From Planctomycetota bacterium (GTDB lineage: Bacteria > Planctomycetota > UBA1135 > GCA-002686595): a DNA stretch of 39,020 bases. Position numbers and translations under genes: made by a program. Below the pieces are notes generated by a model. The model ran no database searches, was not told the origin of the DNA, and saw only the letters and a list, made by a program, of their open reading frames with translations. Positions 8,029 to 17,393 of this stretch are shown here, one piece after another. The stretch covers positions 1 to 39,020 of the forward strand of contig DUDB01000008.1 in the NCBI GenBank assembly GCA_012959525.1, given 5' to 3'. How positions within the stretch are numbered: position 1 is the first letter of the stretch; every line of letters starts with the position of its first letter.

Positions 8029-10014
8029 TCAGTTGCCCCCCAATGCCCACAGGAGGGCAATCACCGCCGCGCCGCCGCCCATCCAGAGTCCATAGCTAGC
8101 CACCTGCCCGTCGGCAAAGGCCTTGAGTCGCGTACCGGCGCGCTTGGCCGCGTCCGCCATGGCGTTGATGGCGCCGTCGATGCAGAAGGCGTCGATGAAC
8201 ACCGCTACAAGGGCGGCCAGGAACCTGACCGGCGTGACGACGCCCGCGTAGTAGGCGCGGTCAATGCCCCAGGCGTCGCTCAGGGCACCGTGCAGCTTGG
8301 GGTGATCGGTCTCAAAAGCCACCTCGGCGGCCAGGCCGTTCTTGTTGCGATGGAAGCCCAAGTGGGCGCAGCCGAGTGCGATGGCCGAGCCCAGACCCAG
8401 CAGGATCCACTCCATGGTGTGAGACAGGTGCGGCAGGTGACCACCGCTCCGGTGTTCGAGGATTTCGTTGCCTGTGCGCACGACGGGATCCAGCCACTCG
8501 CCCAGAAGGTGCGGAACGTGGAAGACGGCCGGCAGACCGATGATGCCGCCCACCAGGGAAAGTGCCGCGAGCACCATCAGGGGCACGGTCATGATCGGCG
8601 GCGACTCGTGAGGGTGAACGGTGGCGACGTCGAAGCGCTCCTCGCCGAAGAACACCAGAGCTACCATGCGCCAGGAGTAGTAGGCCGTGAGGGCTGCGGT
8701 GAACAAGCCCACTCCCCACAGCAGCCACCAGGCCCCGCCCACGGCAAACGTGTGGGCCAGGATCTCGTCCTTGGAGAAGAAGCCCGACAGCAGGGGCAGG
8801 CCCGACAGGGCGGCGGCCCCGCAGGTGAAGGTGATGAAGGTGCGCGGCATGTGACGGCGCAGGCCGCCCATCTTGTGCACGTCTTTTTCTTCGTGCATGC
8901 CGTGGATGACCGAACCCGCGCCCAAGAAGAGCAGCGCCTTGAAGAACGCGTGGGTGATCACGTGGAACAGCGCCGCGACCCAGGCACCCGAGCCCAGGGC
9001 CAGGAACATGTAGCCCAGCTGGCTCACGGTGGAGTAGGCCAGAATGCCCTTGAGGTCGCGTTGGCGCAGAGCTGACGAGCCAGCGATCAGAGCCGTGGCT
9101 GCGCCGATCGCGGCCACCAGGAACAGGGCCACTTCGCTGGCGGCGAACAGAGGGTTTAGGCGGATCACCAAGTAGATGCCGCTGGTAACCATGGTGGCCG
9201 CGTGGATGAGGGCCGAGACCGGGGTGGGTCCGGCCATGGCGTCGGGTAGCCAGGTGAAGAGTGGGAACTGGGCCGACTTGCCGCAGGCACCGCCGAAGAG
9301 CAGCAGAGCCGCCAGGGTCAGGGTGCCCGCGTTCTCTCCGCCCATGGCCGCCGCGCGGATGCCCTCGATCAGGTTCGCGTAGTCCAGGGTTCCAAAGGTG
9401 GTGAACAGCAGGAACATGCCCAGCAGGAAGCAGGCGTCGCCGATGCGGTTGACCACGAAGGCCTTCTGCGCCGCGTGGCCGGGGTTGCCGCCATCACGGT
9501 CGTACCAGAAGCCGATCAGGAGATAAGAGCAGAGGCCCACGCCCTCCCAACCCACGAAGGTGCCCACCATGTTGCCGCTAAGGATCAGCACCAACATCAT
9601 GGTCACGAACAGGTTCAGGAACGCGAAGAACTTGGCGTAGCCCGCATCCCCGCGCATATAGCCGGCGGCGTACACGTGGATCAAGAGGCCCACGCCCGTG
9701 ACTACTAGGGCCATGGCGCCGGAGAGACGGTCGAGGACCATGGCCACCTGGATGTCCAGGCCGCCTCCGCCGGGGATCCAGGCCCAACTGGAGCTCTGCA
9801 GGAGCTCCGTCTCGCCAACGATGTCGCCGAAGCCGCGCAGGCACAGTCCGAACGCCGCGGCCATGGCGGCGATGGCGGTGGCGCCCGCGCCGACACCCGG
9901 TTGCAGGTCGGGGTTTGTCGCGCGGCCGCGTAGAACCTGCGCATGCTGCAGGGCGCACAGCAGGCTGCCCAAGAGGGGCAGGGCGGGGATGAGCCAGAGC
10001 CAGTCGTGGGTCAT
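8029..10014 (-). CDS. nuoL: NADH-quinone oxidoreductase subunit L
   Basis: Distal antiporter-like subunit, which in known complex I structures carries the long lateral helix; 661 residues. Diagnostic segments: VGWEGVGLCSYLLIGFWYDRD, KSAQFPLFTWLPDAMAGPTP with the conserved lysine, ILAYSTVSQLGYMFLALG, and HVITHAFFKALLFLGAGS. The C-terminal section after about residue 530 contains the expected amphipathic and final transmembrane regions. It starts 3 bases after the nuoK stop and ends 3 bases before nuoM. Confidence 0.95.
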   Translation of the reverse strand: MTHDWLWLIPALPLLGSLLCALQHAQVLRGRATNPDLQPGVGAGATAIAAMAAAFGLCLRGFGDIVGETELLQSSSWAWIPGGGGLDIQVAMVLDRLSGAMALVVTGVGLLIHVYAAGYMRGDAGYAKFFAFLNLFVTMMLVLILSGNMVGTFVGWEGVGLCSYLLIGFWYDRDGGNPGHAAQKAFVVNRIGDACFLLGMFLLFTTFGTLDYANLIEGIRAAAMGGENAGTLTLAALLLFGGACGKSAQFPLFTWLPDAMAGPTPVSALIHAATMVTSGIYLVIRLNPLFAASEVALFLVAAIGAATALIAGSSALRQRDLKGILAYSTVSQLGYMFLALGSGAWVAALFHVITHAFFKALLFLGAGSVIHGMHEEKDVHKMGGLRRHMPRTFITFTCGAAALSGLPLLSGFFSKDEILAHTFAVGGAWWLLWGVGLFTAALTAYYSWRMVALVFFGEERFDVATVHPHESPPIMTVPLMVLAALSLVGGIIGLPAVFHVPHLLGEWLDPVVRTGNEILEHRSGGHLPHLSHTMEWILLGLGSAIALGCAHLGFHRNKNGLAAEVAFETDHPKLHGALSDAWGIDRAYYAGVVTPVRFLAALVAVFIDAFCIDGAINAMADAAKRAGTRLKAFADGQVASYGLWMGGGAAVIALLWALGGN

Positions 10015-10017
10015 GGC

Positions 10018-10338
10018 CTAGTCCTCCAACCTTGCGAAGGCATCGAGGGATACCGTCTGCTTCTGGCGGTAGAGGGCGATCACCAAGGCTAGACCCACGG
10101 CGGCTTCTACCGCGGCGACCGCGATGATGAAGATCACAAAGATGGGGCCATCAACCTGCACGGCGCCGGTACTTGAGTGCAGCCTGGAGCCCGCCACAAA
10201 GGTCAGGTTAGCGGCGTTGAGCATCAATTCGATGCTCATCAGGACCACGATCAGGTTGCGGCGCGTGAAGAAGCCCGCTACGCCGATGGCGAACAGGATC
10301 GCGGCCAGGGCCAGAAGATGTTCGGTGGGGACGCTCAC
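10018..10338 (-). CDS. nuoK: NADH-quinone oxidoreductase subunit K
   Basis: Small three-helix membrane subunit in the proton path; 106 residues. The two conserved membrane glutamates are in [12 protein letters not shown] and [13 protein letters not shown]. The start is GTG (10336-10338) overlapping the nuoJ stop as GTGA. Confidence 0.95.
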   Translation of the reverse strand: MSVPTEHLLALAAILFAIGVAGFFTRRNLIVVLMSIELMLNAANLTFVAGSRLHSSTGAVQVDGPIFVIFIIAVAAVEAAVGLALVIALYRQKQTVSLDAFARLED

Positions 10339-10898
10339 GAGCGCTCCTCTCCTGCGGGTGGGATCGATCGTTGGCGCTTGGCGAGGACCATGACGCCTAC
10401 GGTGGTAGCGAGGAGCAGGACCGAGGCCGCCTCGAAGGGCAGCGAGTAGCGCGTGAACATGGCCTCCGCCAGGGCGGGCAGGGCGTCGAAGCCCTCCTCG
10501 GGCGGAACGAGACCGTTCGTGGGCTCAGCCAGATGGCGTGCACCGCGCAGGATGCCGATCAGGCTCGCGGATCCCAGTGCCACGGCCACGGCCAGGCCTC
10601 CTGCACTGCGCCGACGATCGTGAAAGAGGGGATCGTCCCTGTCCTCGTCCTCCGGGTTCAAGCCGCCCAGGTTGAGCAGCATGACGACGAACAGGAAGAG
10701 GACCATGATCGCGCCGCCGTAGACCAGAATCTGAATCGCGGCCAGGAACTGAAAACCAGCCAAGAGGTAGATCACCGCCAGGCTCCCGAAGCAACTGAGC
10801 AGGGAGACCACACTGACCACCGGGTTGCGGGCCAGCACCACGCCCACGGCGGTGAGCACCGCCACCAGGGCAGCCACGTAGAAGAGCAGGTCTACCAC
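10335..10898 (-). CDS. nuoJ: NADH-quinone oxidoreductase subunit J
   Basis: Membrane subunit next to NuoK and NuoA; 187 residues, five predicted helices. The conserved third-helix segment [20 protein letters not shown], site of the coupling pi-bulge in known structures, is intact. A charged loop rich in Glu/Asp/Arg follows at about residues 80-100. The start is GTG (10896-10898), inside the end of nuoI by 7 bases. Confidence 0.95.
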   Translation of the reverse strand: MVDLLFYVAALVAVLTAVGVVLARNPVVSVVSLLSCFGSLAVIYLLAGFQFLAAIQILVYGGAIMVLFLFVVMLLNLGGLNPEDEDRDDPLFHDRRRSAGGLAVAVALGSASLIGILRGARHLAEPTNGLVPPEEGFDALPALAEAMFTRYSLPFEAASVLLLATTVGVMVLAKRQRSIPPAGEERS

Positions 10899-11392
10899 CG
10901 CTCGTTGATCCTCTTGATGTACTCCATCCTCGGGGCGAGCTCTTCCGTGCTGCGCTTCAGTTTGTCGATGCCGTACTTGAAGGACTCGCGGGTGAAGCCG
11001 GCCAGCTCCAACTCGGTGCTCATGAAGATGGCCTCTTTGGGGCAGGCCTCTTCACAGAAGCCGCACAAGATACAGCGCAACATGTCGATCTCGAACCTCT
11101 CCGGCTCGCGCTCGATGAAACGGTCCGTCTCCTGGCCGTCGATCGTGATGGCGTAGGCCGGGCAGGCCGCTTCGCACAAGCCGCAGGATACGCAAGCCAG
11201 GTGGCCCTCGGTCAACTCCCGCAAGCGTGGCTGCCCGCGGGTCACCTCATTCGTGGGCAGGGGCTCTTCGGGGTACTGCCGCGTGACCTTGGGCTGGAAC
11301 ATCTTGCGGAAGGTGATGGACAGTCCGCGCAGGATCTCCGGTAGATACAACCGCTCGGCAAGCGTCAGGGTTTTGCGTTTGACGATGACCAT
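10892..11392 (-). CDS. nuoI: NADH-quinone oxidoreductase subunit I (ferredoxin-type)
   Basis: Peripheral-arm subunit carrying clusters N6a and N6b, passing electrons towards N2 in NuoB; 166 residues. Two complete 4Fe-4S motifs are visible: CVSCGLCEAACP and CILCGFCEEACP. An N-terminal amphipathic stretch (LRGLSITFRKMF) would anchor it to the membrane arm. It starts 8 bases after the nuoH stop. Confidence 0.96.
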   Translation of the reverse strand: MVIVKRKTLTLAERLYLPEILRGLSITFRKMFQPKVTRQYPEEPLPTNEVTRGQPRLRELTEGHLACVSCGLCEAACPAYAITIDGQETDRFIEREPERFEIDMLRCILCGFCEEACPKEAIFMSTELELAGFTRESFKYGIDKLKRSTEELAPRMEYIKRINERW

Positions 11393-11400
11393 GGGGCGGC

Positions 11401-12411
11401 TCAGGCGAGGGAGATGACCGCTCCGGTCACCAGGAGGTTGGCGAGCGCCAGGGGCAGGAAGACCTTCCAGCCCAGGTGCATCAGCTGGTCGAATCGGAAG
11501 CGCGGCAGGGTCCAGCGCACCCAGATGAACAGGAAGGCGAAGAAGCCGGCCTTGGCGCAGAACGAGCCCAGCTCGACAAACCAGGGCGCATCCTCCCAGA
11601 AGGGCACCGAGTAGCCGCCCAGGAACAGGGTCGTGGTCAGGCAGGCCATGACGATCATGGCGCAGTACTCGCCCAGGAAGAACAGGGCGAACTTCATGGA
11701 GGAGTACTCGGTGTGGAAGCCTGCGACCAGTTCGGGTTCACACTCGGCGAAGTCGAAGGGATGGCGGTTGGTCTCCGCGAAGGTCGCGATGACGAAGATC
11801 ACAAAAGCCAGGGGCTGGCTGAAGACGTTCCAGGATAGGGGATTGCCCGTGTTCTGCGCCTCGGTGATGGCGCGCAGGTCCAGGCTGCCCGTCATGGCGA
11901 CGACGCACAGGATGATCAGGATCAACGACAGCTCGTAGCTGATCATCTGCGCCGAGGCGCGCAGGCCGCCGAGCAGGGAGTACTTGGAGTTGCTAGCCCA
12001 GCCGCCAAGGATGACGCCGTAGACCGAGAGACCACCGATGGCCACCAGAAACAGGACGCCGATATCCAGGTCCGTGATGGAGAGGTTGCCGCAGTCCACT
12101 CCGAAGAGGTTGACGTCTCCGGCGAAGGGGATGACCGCCACGGTCAGCATGGCCGGTACCGCGGACAGGATCGGAGCCAGACGGAAGATCCAGGGGTTGG
12201 CTCCATCGGGGCACAACTCCTCCTTGAAGATGAACTTTACTCCGTCGGCCAGGGGCTGGAGCAGCCCCCAGGGTCCCACGCGGTTGGGGCCGTAGCGCAA
12301 CTGCATCCAGGCCGAGAACTTGCGTTCGGCCAGTGTCATCAGCGCGGCCGCGCCAATCAGACAGCCGTAGATCACGCAGGTCTTGATCAGGATGATCAGG
12401 AAGTCGTTCAC
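11401..12411 (-). CDS. nuoH: NADH-quinone oxidoreductase subunit H
   Basis: Membrane subunit forming the quinone cavity with NuoB and NuoD; 336 residues, about eight helices. Diagnostic signatures are LAERKFSAWMQLRYGPNRVG near the N-terminus and FAETNRHPFDFAECEPELV followed by AGFHTEYS. The second has HPFDFAECE where many bacteria have APFDLPEAE, a mild lineage variation. The start is GTG (12409-12411) overlapping the nuoG stop as GTGA. Confidence 0.95.
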   Translation of the reverse strand: MNDFLIILIKTCVIYGCLIGAAALMTLAERKFSAWMQLRYGPNRVGPWGLLQPLADGVKFIFKEELCPDGANPWIFRLAPILSAVPAMLTVAVIPFAGDVNLFGVDCGNLSITDLDIGVLFLVAIGGLSVYGVILGGWASNSKYSLLGGLRASAQMISYELSLILIILCVVAMTGSLDLRAITEAQNTGNPLSWNVFSQPLAFVIFVIATFAETNRHPFDFAECEPELVAGFHTEYSSMKFALFFLGEYCAMIVMACLTTTLFLGGYSVPFWEDAPWFVELGSFCAKAGFFAFLFIWVRWTLPRFRFDQLMHLGWKVFLPLALANLLVTGAVISLA

Positions 12412-13868
12412 GAGGAGAGAGCCTCCTCCGGCTGCCCACTTGTTGTGGTCAGGTCTGCAAGCAGGTCGACAATGGTGCGCACGCCTTGGGGAGCGGGGCG
12501 CGCCGCTCGGATCGCTCCCGCCGCACCGTCCACGTTGATCCAGGTGCCGCTGCGCTCAACCCGGTTGGGCACACCGATGGCAACGTCGACGGCGGGGTGA
12601 TCGCTTGCGCGGCACTCCATGACCACCAGGCGTTGAGTGGCGGGGAGGCCAGCTAGGGCCTCGTCGCCGAGCATGTCCAAGAGGCGCTCGCCCACCAAGA
12701 GAATACAGTCGGCGGCGGCACTGGCCGCGGCCCACTCGTCGGAGCTCATGGGCGTCAGGCCGGCTTCTTGGAGGCCTCGCCGGTTGGGGCAGGGGTCGCC
12801 GGTGTGCAGCACGTCATCGCGCAGGTCGTTGGGCTCGGGCGAGAAGAAGGAGGCCTGCCTGCCCAAGGAACGGGCTAGCTGCGAAAAGGCCTCGCCCTCC
12901 TCTACGGTCAGGTAGGGGGAGGCTAGGAGCAGAGCCTGACTCTGGACGCTCAGGAGGTTTTGAATCACACGCAAGGCGTCGCCCGGATCGGCCGCAGTTA
13001 ATTGCCCAGCATCATCACGCAGGGCGGCGGGTGCCATGCGATCGCTGCGGTTGAGCTCGCCCTCAGAGAAGCGGCCGTGGTCGCACATCCAGTAGCCGTT
13101 GACGTTCTCATTGGGGCGCGGGCGCATGCGCTTGACCTCGCCATCGCGCAGGACCTCGGCGGTTATCGAACAGCCGCGGCTGCACTCCGAGCACGTGCTG
13201 GGTACGCGAGTCAGGTTCCAGACCCGCGCCTGGAAGCGGAAGTCCTTGAGGGTCAGGGCACCCACGGGGCAGACGTCCGCCAGGTTGCCTTGGTAGTTGC
13301 CCGTTAGAGGCGCGTCCTGCCAGGTCTCCACCACGGAGTGCGAACCGCGTCCACTGATGCACAGCTGTGGTGACTTGGGGACCTCATCCATGAAGCGCAC
13401 GCAGCGGCTGCAGAGAATGCAGCGCTCCTGATCGAGGAGAATGACGTCTCCCAGGTCCTTGCGCTTCTCCAGCTTGCGTCGGGGCTCGCTTGAACGGCCT
13501 TCGGCTTGGGCTTCTTGGAAGGAGTAGTCCTGCAGGCTGCACTCGCCGGCCTTGTCACAGATGGGACAGTCGAGCGGGTGGTTCTTGAGCAGGAACTCCA
13601 GGCACTCGCGCCGGGAATCATGTGCGCCCTCGGAGTCGGTGTTGACCACCATTCCCTCGGCGATGGGTGTGCGGCAGGCGGCCACAACGCGTGCTGGCAT
13701 CTCCCCCTGCTTGACCTCGACCTGGCAGATGCGGCATGAGCCGACCGCGGACAGTCCCGGGTGGTAGCAGTAGTGGGGGACGTGCTCGCCGTGGTCGTGG
13801 CAGGCCGCGATCAGGGGCTTTTGCGGATCGGCCTCGACCTCGCGCCCGTTGACGATGATCTTGGTCAT
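12408..13868 (-). CDS. nuoG: NADH-quinone oxidoreductase subunit G, short form with N7 ligands
   Basis: Iron-sulfur subunit linking NuoF to NuoI; 486 residues. Ligands seen: 2Fe-2S N1b at C34, C45, C48, C65; N5 at H97, C101, C104, C110; N4 at C150, C153, C156, C200; and a fourth set, C226, C229, C233, C262, matching the off-pathway N7 cluster known from E. coli and Thermus. Only about 220 residues follow, so most of the molybdopterin-oxidoreductase-like C-terminal fold present in E. coli NuoG (908 residues) is missing. No frameshift is seen and the stop overlaps the nuoH start, so the short form looks genuine. The start overlaps the nuoF stop as ATGA. Confidence 0.93.
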   Translation of the reverse strand: MTKIIVNGREVEADPQKPLIAACHDHGEHVPHYCYHPGLSAVGSCRICQVEVKQGEMPARVVAACRTPIAEGMVVNTDSEGAHDSRRECLEFLLKNHPLDCPICDKAGECSLQDYSFQEAQAEGRSSEPRRKLEKRKDLGDVILLDQERCILCSRCVRFMDEVPKSPQLCISGRGSHSVVETWQDAPLTGNYQGNLADVCPVGALTLKDFRFQARVWNLTRVPSTCSECSRGCSITAEVLRDGEVKRMRPRPNENVNGYWMCDHGRFSEGELNRSDRMAPAALRDDAGQLTAADPGDALRVIQNLLSVQSQALLLASPYLTVEEGEAFSQLARSLGRQASFFSPEPNDLRDDVLHTGDPCPNRRGLQEAGLTPMSSDEWAAASAAADCILLVGERLLDMLGDEALAGLPATQRLVVMECRASDHPAVDVAIGVPNRVERSGTWINVDGAAGAIRAARPAPQGVRTIVDLLADLTTTSGQPEEALSS

Positions 13869-15148
13869 ACGAGGGCCTCTGCGGTCGTGGGGATGCAGGC
13901 CTCGAACTCGCTGCGGAAGTGCTTGATGGCTGCCAGCATGGGGATGGCAGCGGCATCACTCAGAGCGCAGATCGTCTTGCCCGGGGTCATCCCGTTGGAC
14001 AGGTCAGTGAGAAGCTGCACGTCGCCGGCCTTGCCTTGCCCACTCAGCATGCGATCGACGATCTGCTCCAACCACTCGGTGCCTTCGCGGCACTGGCTGC
14101 ACTGGCCGCAGCTCTCGTGCTCGTAGAAGCGAGCCAGCACCAGGGCGGAGCGCACCACGGACGCCGTCTCGTCCAGAATGATCATGGCTCCCGTGCCAAA
14201 CATGGAGCCAGCTGCCTTGACGGAGTCGTGGTCCATGGGCGTGTCCAGCATGTCGGCGGGCAGGACGCCGGTGGAGGAGCCGCCGGGGAACCAGGCCTTG
14301 AGGGAGCGCCCCTTCCAGATCCCTCCGGCGAGGTCCTCGACGATGGCGCGCGCGGATATTCCGAGGGGCACCTCGTACACGCCGGGTCGCTCCACGTGTC
14401 CGGAGATCCCGCACAGGAAGTTCCCCGGGGAGCTCTCGGTGCCCAACGTGCGGAACCAATCTGCACCGCGATCCAGGATGAAGGGCACGTTGAAGATGGA
14501 CTCCACGTTGTTGACGGTAGTGGGTTGGCCCCAGAGGCCGAAGCTCGCGGGGAAGGGAGGCTTGGGTCGCGGGTGGCCGCGCTTGCCTTCGAGGCTCTCC
14601 ATCAAGCCTGTCTCCTCGCCGCAGATGTATGCGCCCGCGCCCTTGTGCATGTGGATCTCGCAGGAGAAGCCGCTGCCCAGGATATTGTCGCCAAGGATGC
14701 CCGCTGCCCGCGCTTCGTCGAGGGCGGCCTGCATGCGGTCGTAGGGCAGGCGGTACTCGCCGCGCACATAGACGTAGACCGCGTCGAGGCGCATGGCGAA
14801 GGCGGCGATCAGGCAGCCCTCGATCAGGCAGTGGGGGTCCTCGCGCAGGAGGACGCGGTCCTTGCAGGTGCCCGGCTCCGACTCGTCCGCATTGACGGCC
14901 ATGTATCGGGTGCGGGAGTCGCTCTCATGGTTGGGCATGAAGCTCCACTTGAGGCCCGTGGGGAATCCGGCGCCCCCGCGCCCGCGCAGGCCTGATTTTT
15001 TCACCTCTTCAACCACGTCCTCAGGGCTCATGGAGGTCTCGAACACCTTGCGCAGGGCCCCGTAGGCACCATCGGCGCGGGCGACCTCAAGAGTGTGGGA
15101 GTCGGCCAGCTTCGCGCGGTTGAGGAGGTACGTCTCGTGGGAGGTCAT
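13865..15148 (-). CDS. nuoF: NADH-quinone oxidoreductase subunit F
   Basis: NADH- and FMN-binding subunit, the electron entry point; 427 residues. Seen: FMN/NADH glycine-rich segments GLRGRGGAGFPTGLKW and GAGAYICGEETGLMESLEG, and the N3 4Fe-4S ligands in ESCGQCSQCREGT plus a later TICAL cysteine. The frame stays open upstream to 15631, but that extension only reads through nuoE out of frame. The ATG at 15146-15148, overlapping the nuoE stop (ATGA) and preceded by GGGGGA, gives the normal family start. Confidence 0.95.
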   Translation of the reverse strand: MTSHETYLLNRAKLADSHTLEVARADGAYGALRKVFETSMSPEDVVEEVKKSGLRGRGGAGFPTGLKWSFMPNHESDSRTRYMAVNADESEPGTCKDRVLLREDPHCLIEGCLIAAFAMRLDAVYVYVRGEYRLPYDRMQAALDEARAAGILGDNILGSGFSCEIHMHKGAGAYICGEETGLMESLEGKRGHPRPKPPFPASFGLWGQPTTVNNVESIFNVPFILDRGADWFRTLGTESSPGNFLCGISGHVERPGVYEVPLGISARAIVEDLAGGIWKGRSLKAWFPGGSSTGVLPADMLDTPMDHDSVKAAGSMFGTGAMIILDETASVVRSALVLARFYEHESCGQCSQCREGTEWLEQIVDRMLSGQGKAGDVQLLTDLSNGMTPGKTICALSDAAAIPMLAAIKHFRSEFEACIPTTAEALV

Positions 15149-15615
15149 CGGGTTTCCCCCAAGATGCGTGCCACGTCCGCGGGCTCGAGGTCTTCGTGGT
15201 ACTTGCCATCCACAACCATCATGGGGGCGTTCGTGCAGGCGCCCTGGCACTCGACCTGTTCTAGGTAGAAGTGCCCGTCCTCGGAGGACTCGCCACACGC
15301 TGCACCCGTGTGCTCCTTGGCGGCGTTGATGATCTCGCCCGCGCCGCGCAGGTCGCAGGAGATATTGCGACAGACGCTGACCACGTGTTGGCCTACGGGG
15401 GACAGGAAGAACATCGGGTAGAACGAGGCCACGGAGTAGACCTCGACCGGTTCCAGCTTGAAGTACTCCGCGCAGTCGGTGATCGTCTCGGGCGAGATCC
15501 AACCACCCAGCTCTTCCTGGCAACGGTGCAGGGCGGGGATGAGCCCGGCGCGACGTTCGGGGTACTTCTTGCAGAGCTCGTCGAACTCCGCCTTGAGTGC
15601 AGCGGTGAGGGCCAT
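15145..15615 (-). CDS. nuoE: NADH-quinone oxidoreductase subunit E
   Basis: Thioredoxin-like 2Fe-2S subunit (cluster N1a) that pairs with NuoF; 156 residues. The four ligands are C82, C87, C123 and C127 in the usual Cx4C...Cx3C arrangement (VCRNISC and VECQGAC). The N-terminal helical part with LHRCQEELGGWI and VYSVASFYPMF is typical. The start codon shares one base with the nuoD stop. Confidence 0.95.
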   Translation of the reverse strand: MALTAALKAEFDELCKKYPERRAGLIPALHRCQEELGGWISPETITDCAEYFKLEPVEVYSVASFYPMFFLSPVGQHVVSVCRNISCDLRGAGEIINAAKEHTGAACGESSEDGHFYLEQVECQGACTNAPMMVVDGKYHEDLEPADVARILGETR

Positions 15616-16862
15616 CAGCGATCCACCTCACCCATCACAAAGTCCAGGCTGCCGATGATGGCCACCATGTCGGAGAAAAGGCGCCCCTCTGCGACGCGCG
15701 GGATGGCCTGCACGTTGAGCAAGCCCGGCGCGCGCACGTGGCAGCGCAAGGGGCGGGCCGTGCCATCCGAGGCGAGCATGAAGCCCAGCTCGCCCTTGCT
15801 TGATTCCACGCAGCTGTAGGCCGTTCCCCGCGGCAGGCGCATGTCCGTCACGATCTTGAACTGGTGGATGAGCTCTTCCATGGAGGTCTGCACGCTGCTC
15901 CTCGGGGGCAGAACGTAGCGCCGGTCTTCCAGGAGGAATTCGCCTCCCTTGGACTTCTCAAGACGATCGAGTGCTTGCAGGCAGATCTTTGCTGACTGGC
16001 GCATCTCTTCGATGCGCACGAGATAGCGGTCGTAGCAATCGCCGACCGTGCCCACGGGCACGTCGAAGTCGTAGGTTTCGTAGCCGCTGTAGGGCTCTGT
16101 CTTGCGCAGGTCCCATTCCTCGCCGGAGCCGCGCAGGTTGGGTCCCGTGAGCCCTAGGTCCAGGCAGTCGGCGCGGCTGAGGACGCCCACGTTCTTGTTA
16201 CGGCCGTACCAGATGGCGTTGCCCGTCAGCATGGCCTCGAACTCGTCGATCTTGGCTGGGAAGGCCTCGACCCAGGTCCGGATCGCGCGCGCCGTGTCTT
16301 CGTCAAGGTCGGCGTACACCCCACCCATGCGGATGTAGGTGTTGTTCATGCGGTGGCCGGTGTAGGCGTCGAGCAACTCGTAGGTCTTTTCGCGTTCGGT
16401 GAACGTCATGAAGAACAACGCGACGGCGCCCAGGTCGATGGCCGTCGTGCCCAGGTAGATCAGGTGCGCCATGATGCGCGAGAGTTCCATCAGGAGCACC
16501 CGCACCTCCTGGGCGCGCTGAGGCACCTCGACGCCGGCCAGGGACTCGAGGGCGCGGGCATAGGCGATGTTGTTCAGCAGGGGCTGGACGTAGTCGAGCC
16601 TGTCCGTGTGTGGAAAGAACTTGCGCCAGCCCAGACTCTCGGCGGACTTCTCCTTGCCGCGGTGCAGGTAGCCCACAACCGGGTCGCACGAGACGATGCG
16701 CTCTCCGTCCAGCACCATCTGCAGGCGCAGCACCCCGTGGGTGGCCGGGTGCTGCGGGCCCATGTTGAGCTTGAGCAGCTCACCGTGCAGCGGATCATCC
16801 CGATCGACCTGGAGATCACCGGGTCCGGCGGGCATGTAGTCAAAAGTCCTGGTCTCGGCCAT
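15615..16862 (-). CDS. nuoD: NADH-quinone oxidoreductase subunit D
   Basis: 49-kDa-type subunit that forms the quinone reduction site with NuoB; 415 residues, not fused to NuoC. Seen: MGPQHPATHGVLRL with the quinone-contacting histidine, GYLHRGKEKSAES, and the C-terminal FVMGEVDR ending typical of the family. It starts 6 bases after the nuoC stop. Confidence 0.96.
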   Translation of the reverse strand: MAETRTFDYMPAGPGDLQVDRDDPLHGELLKLNMGPQHPATHGVLRLQMVLDGERIVSCDPVVGYLHRGKEKSAESLGWRKFFPHTDRLDYVQPLLNNIAYARALESLAGVEVPQRAQEVRVLLMELSRIMAHLIYLGTTAIDLGAVALFFMTFTEREKTYELLDAYTGHRMNNTYIRMGGVYADLDEDTARAIRTWVEAFPAKIDEFEAMLTGNAIWYGRNKNVGVLSRADCLDLGLTGPNLRGSGEEWDLRKTEPYSGYETYDFDVPVGTVGDCYDRYLVRIEEMRQSAKICLQALDRLEKSKGGEFLLEDRRYVLPPRSSVQTSMEELIHQFKIVTDMRLPRGTAYSCVESSKGELGFMLASDGTARPLRCHVRAPGLLNVQAIPRVAEGRLFSDMVAIIGSLDFVMGEVDR

Positions 16863-16868
16863 GAGGCG

Positions 16869-17393
16869 CTAGGACGGTGCCCCTCCACGCTCACGGTTCC
16901 ACTTGTTGTAGAGCTTGTCCGGCTCGATACCTCGGTGGGGGAAGTCCTTGCGCAGGGGGTGATGTTCGAAGGCCTCGGGCATCAGGAGTCTGCGCAGGTT
17001 GTCATGACCCTCGAACACGATGCCGAACATGTCGAAGCACTCGCGCTCCATGAACGCCGCCCCGGCGTAGGCCTTCGTGGCGCTGGGTGCTTTCGGGTCG
17101 TCCTCGTCCACGCTCAGAAGCAGGCGCACCCGGTCCCCATGGGCTAGCGAGAGGAACTGATAGCAGACCTCAAACCGCTTGCCTTTCACGACGCCATCGG
17201 CATCCATGTGGTCGATGGCCGTGACGAGGGTGATCGTCTCGAATCCGGCTTCAGGTGCCAGGCGCGCCAATGCCTGAGCCAGGGCCTCAGCCTCGAGTTC
17301 GAGGGTCAGAATGCCATCCTTGGCCTTCTCTGCAGGGGCTTCCACAAAAGCACCTGCTGGCAGGATGGCGGCCATGCGCTCAAGGGTGCTCAT
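16869..17393 (-). CDS. nuoC: NADH-quinone oxidoreductase subunit C
   Basis: 30-kDa-type structural subunit of the peripheral arm; 174 residues. The signature ERECFDMFGIVFEGHDNLRR and then LLMPEAFEHHPLRKDFP is intact. The ATG shares one base with the nuoB stop (TGATG), implying coupled translation. Confidence 0.95.
   Translation of the reverse strand: MSTLERMAAILPAGAFVEAPAEKAKDGILTLELEAEALAQALARLAPEAGFETITLVTAIDHMDADGVVKGKRFEVCYQFLSLAHGDRVRLLLSVDEDDPKAPSATKAYAGAAFMERECFDMFGIVFEGHDNLRRLLMPEAFEHHPLRKDFPHRGIEPDKLYNKWNRERGGAPS

Noticed and set aside
8020..9075. 351-codon plus-strand frame opposite nuoL
   Set aside because: Same reason; low-complexity antisense shadow with no recognisable product.
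15149..15631. N-terminal extension of nuoF
   Set aside because: The open frame reads through nuoE in another frame and gives an Arg/Gly/Pro-rich sequence; the normal NuoF start is the ATG at 15148.
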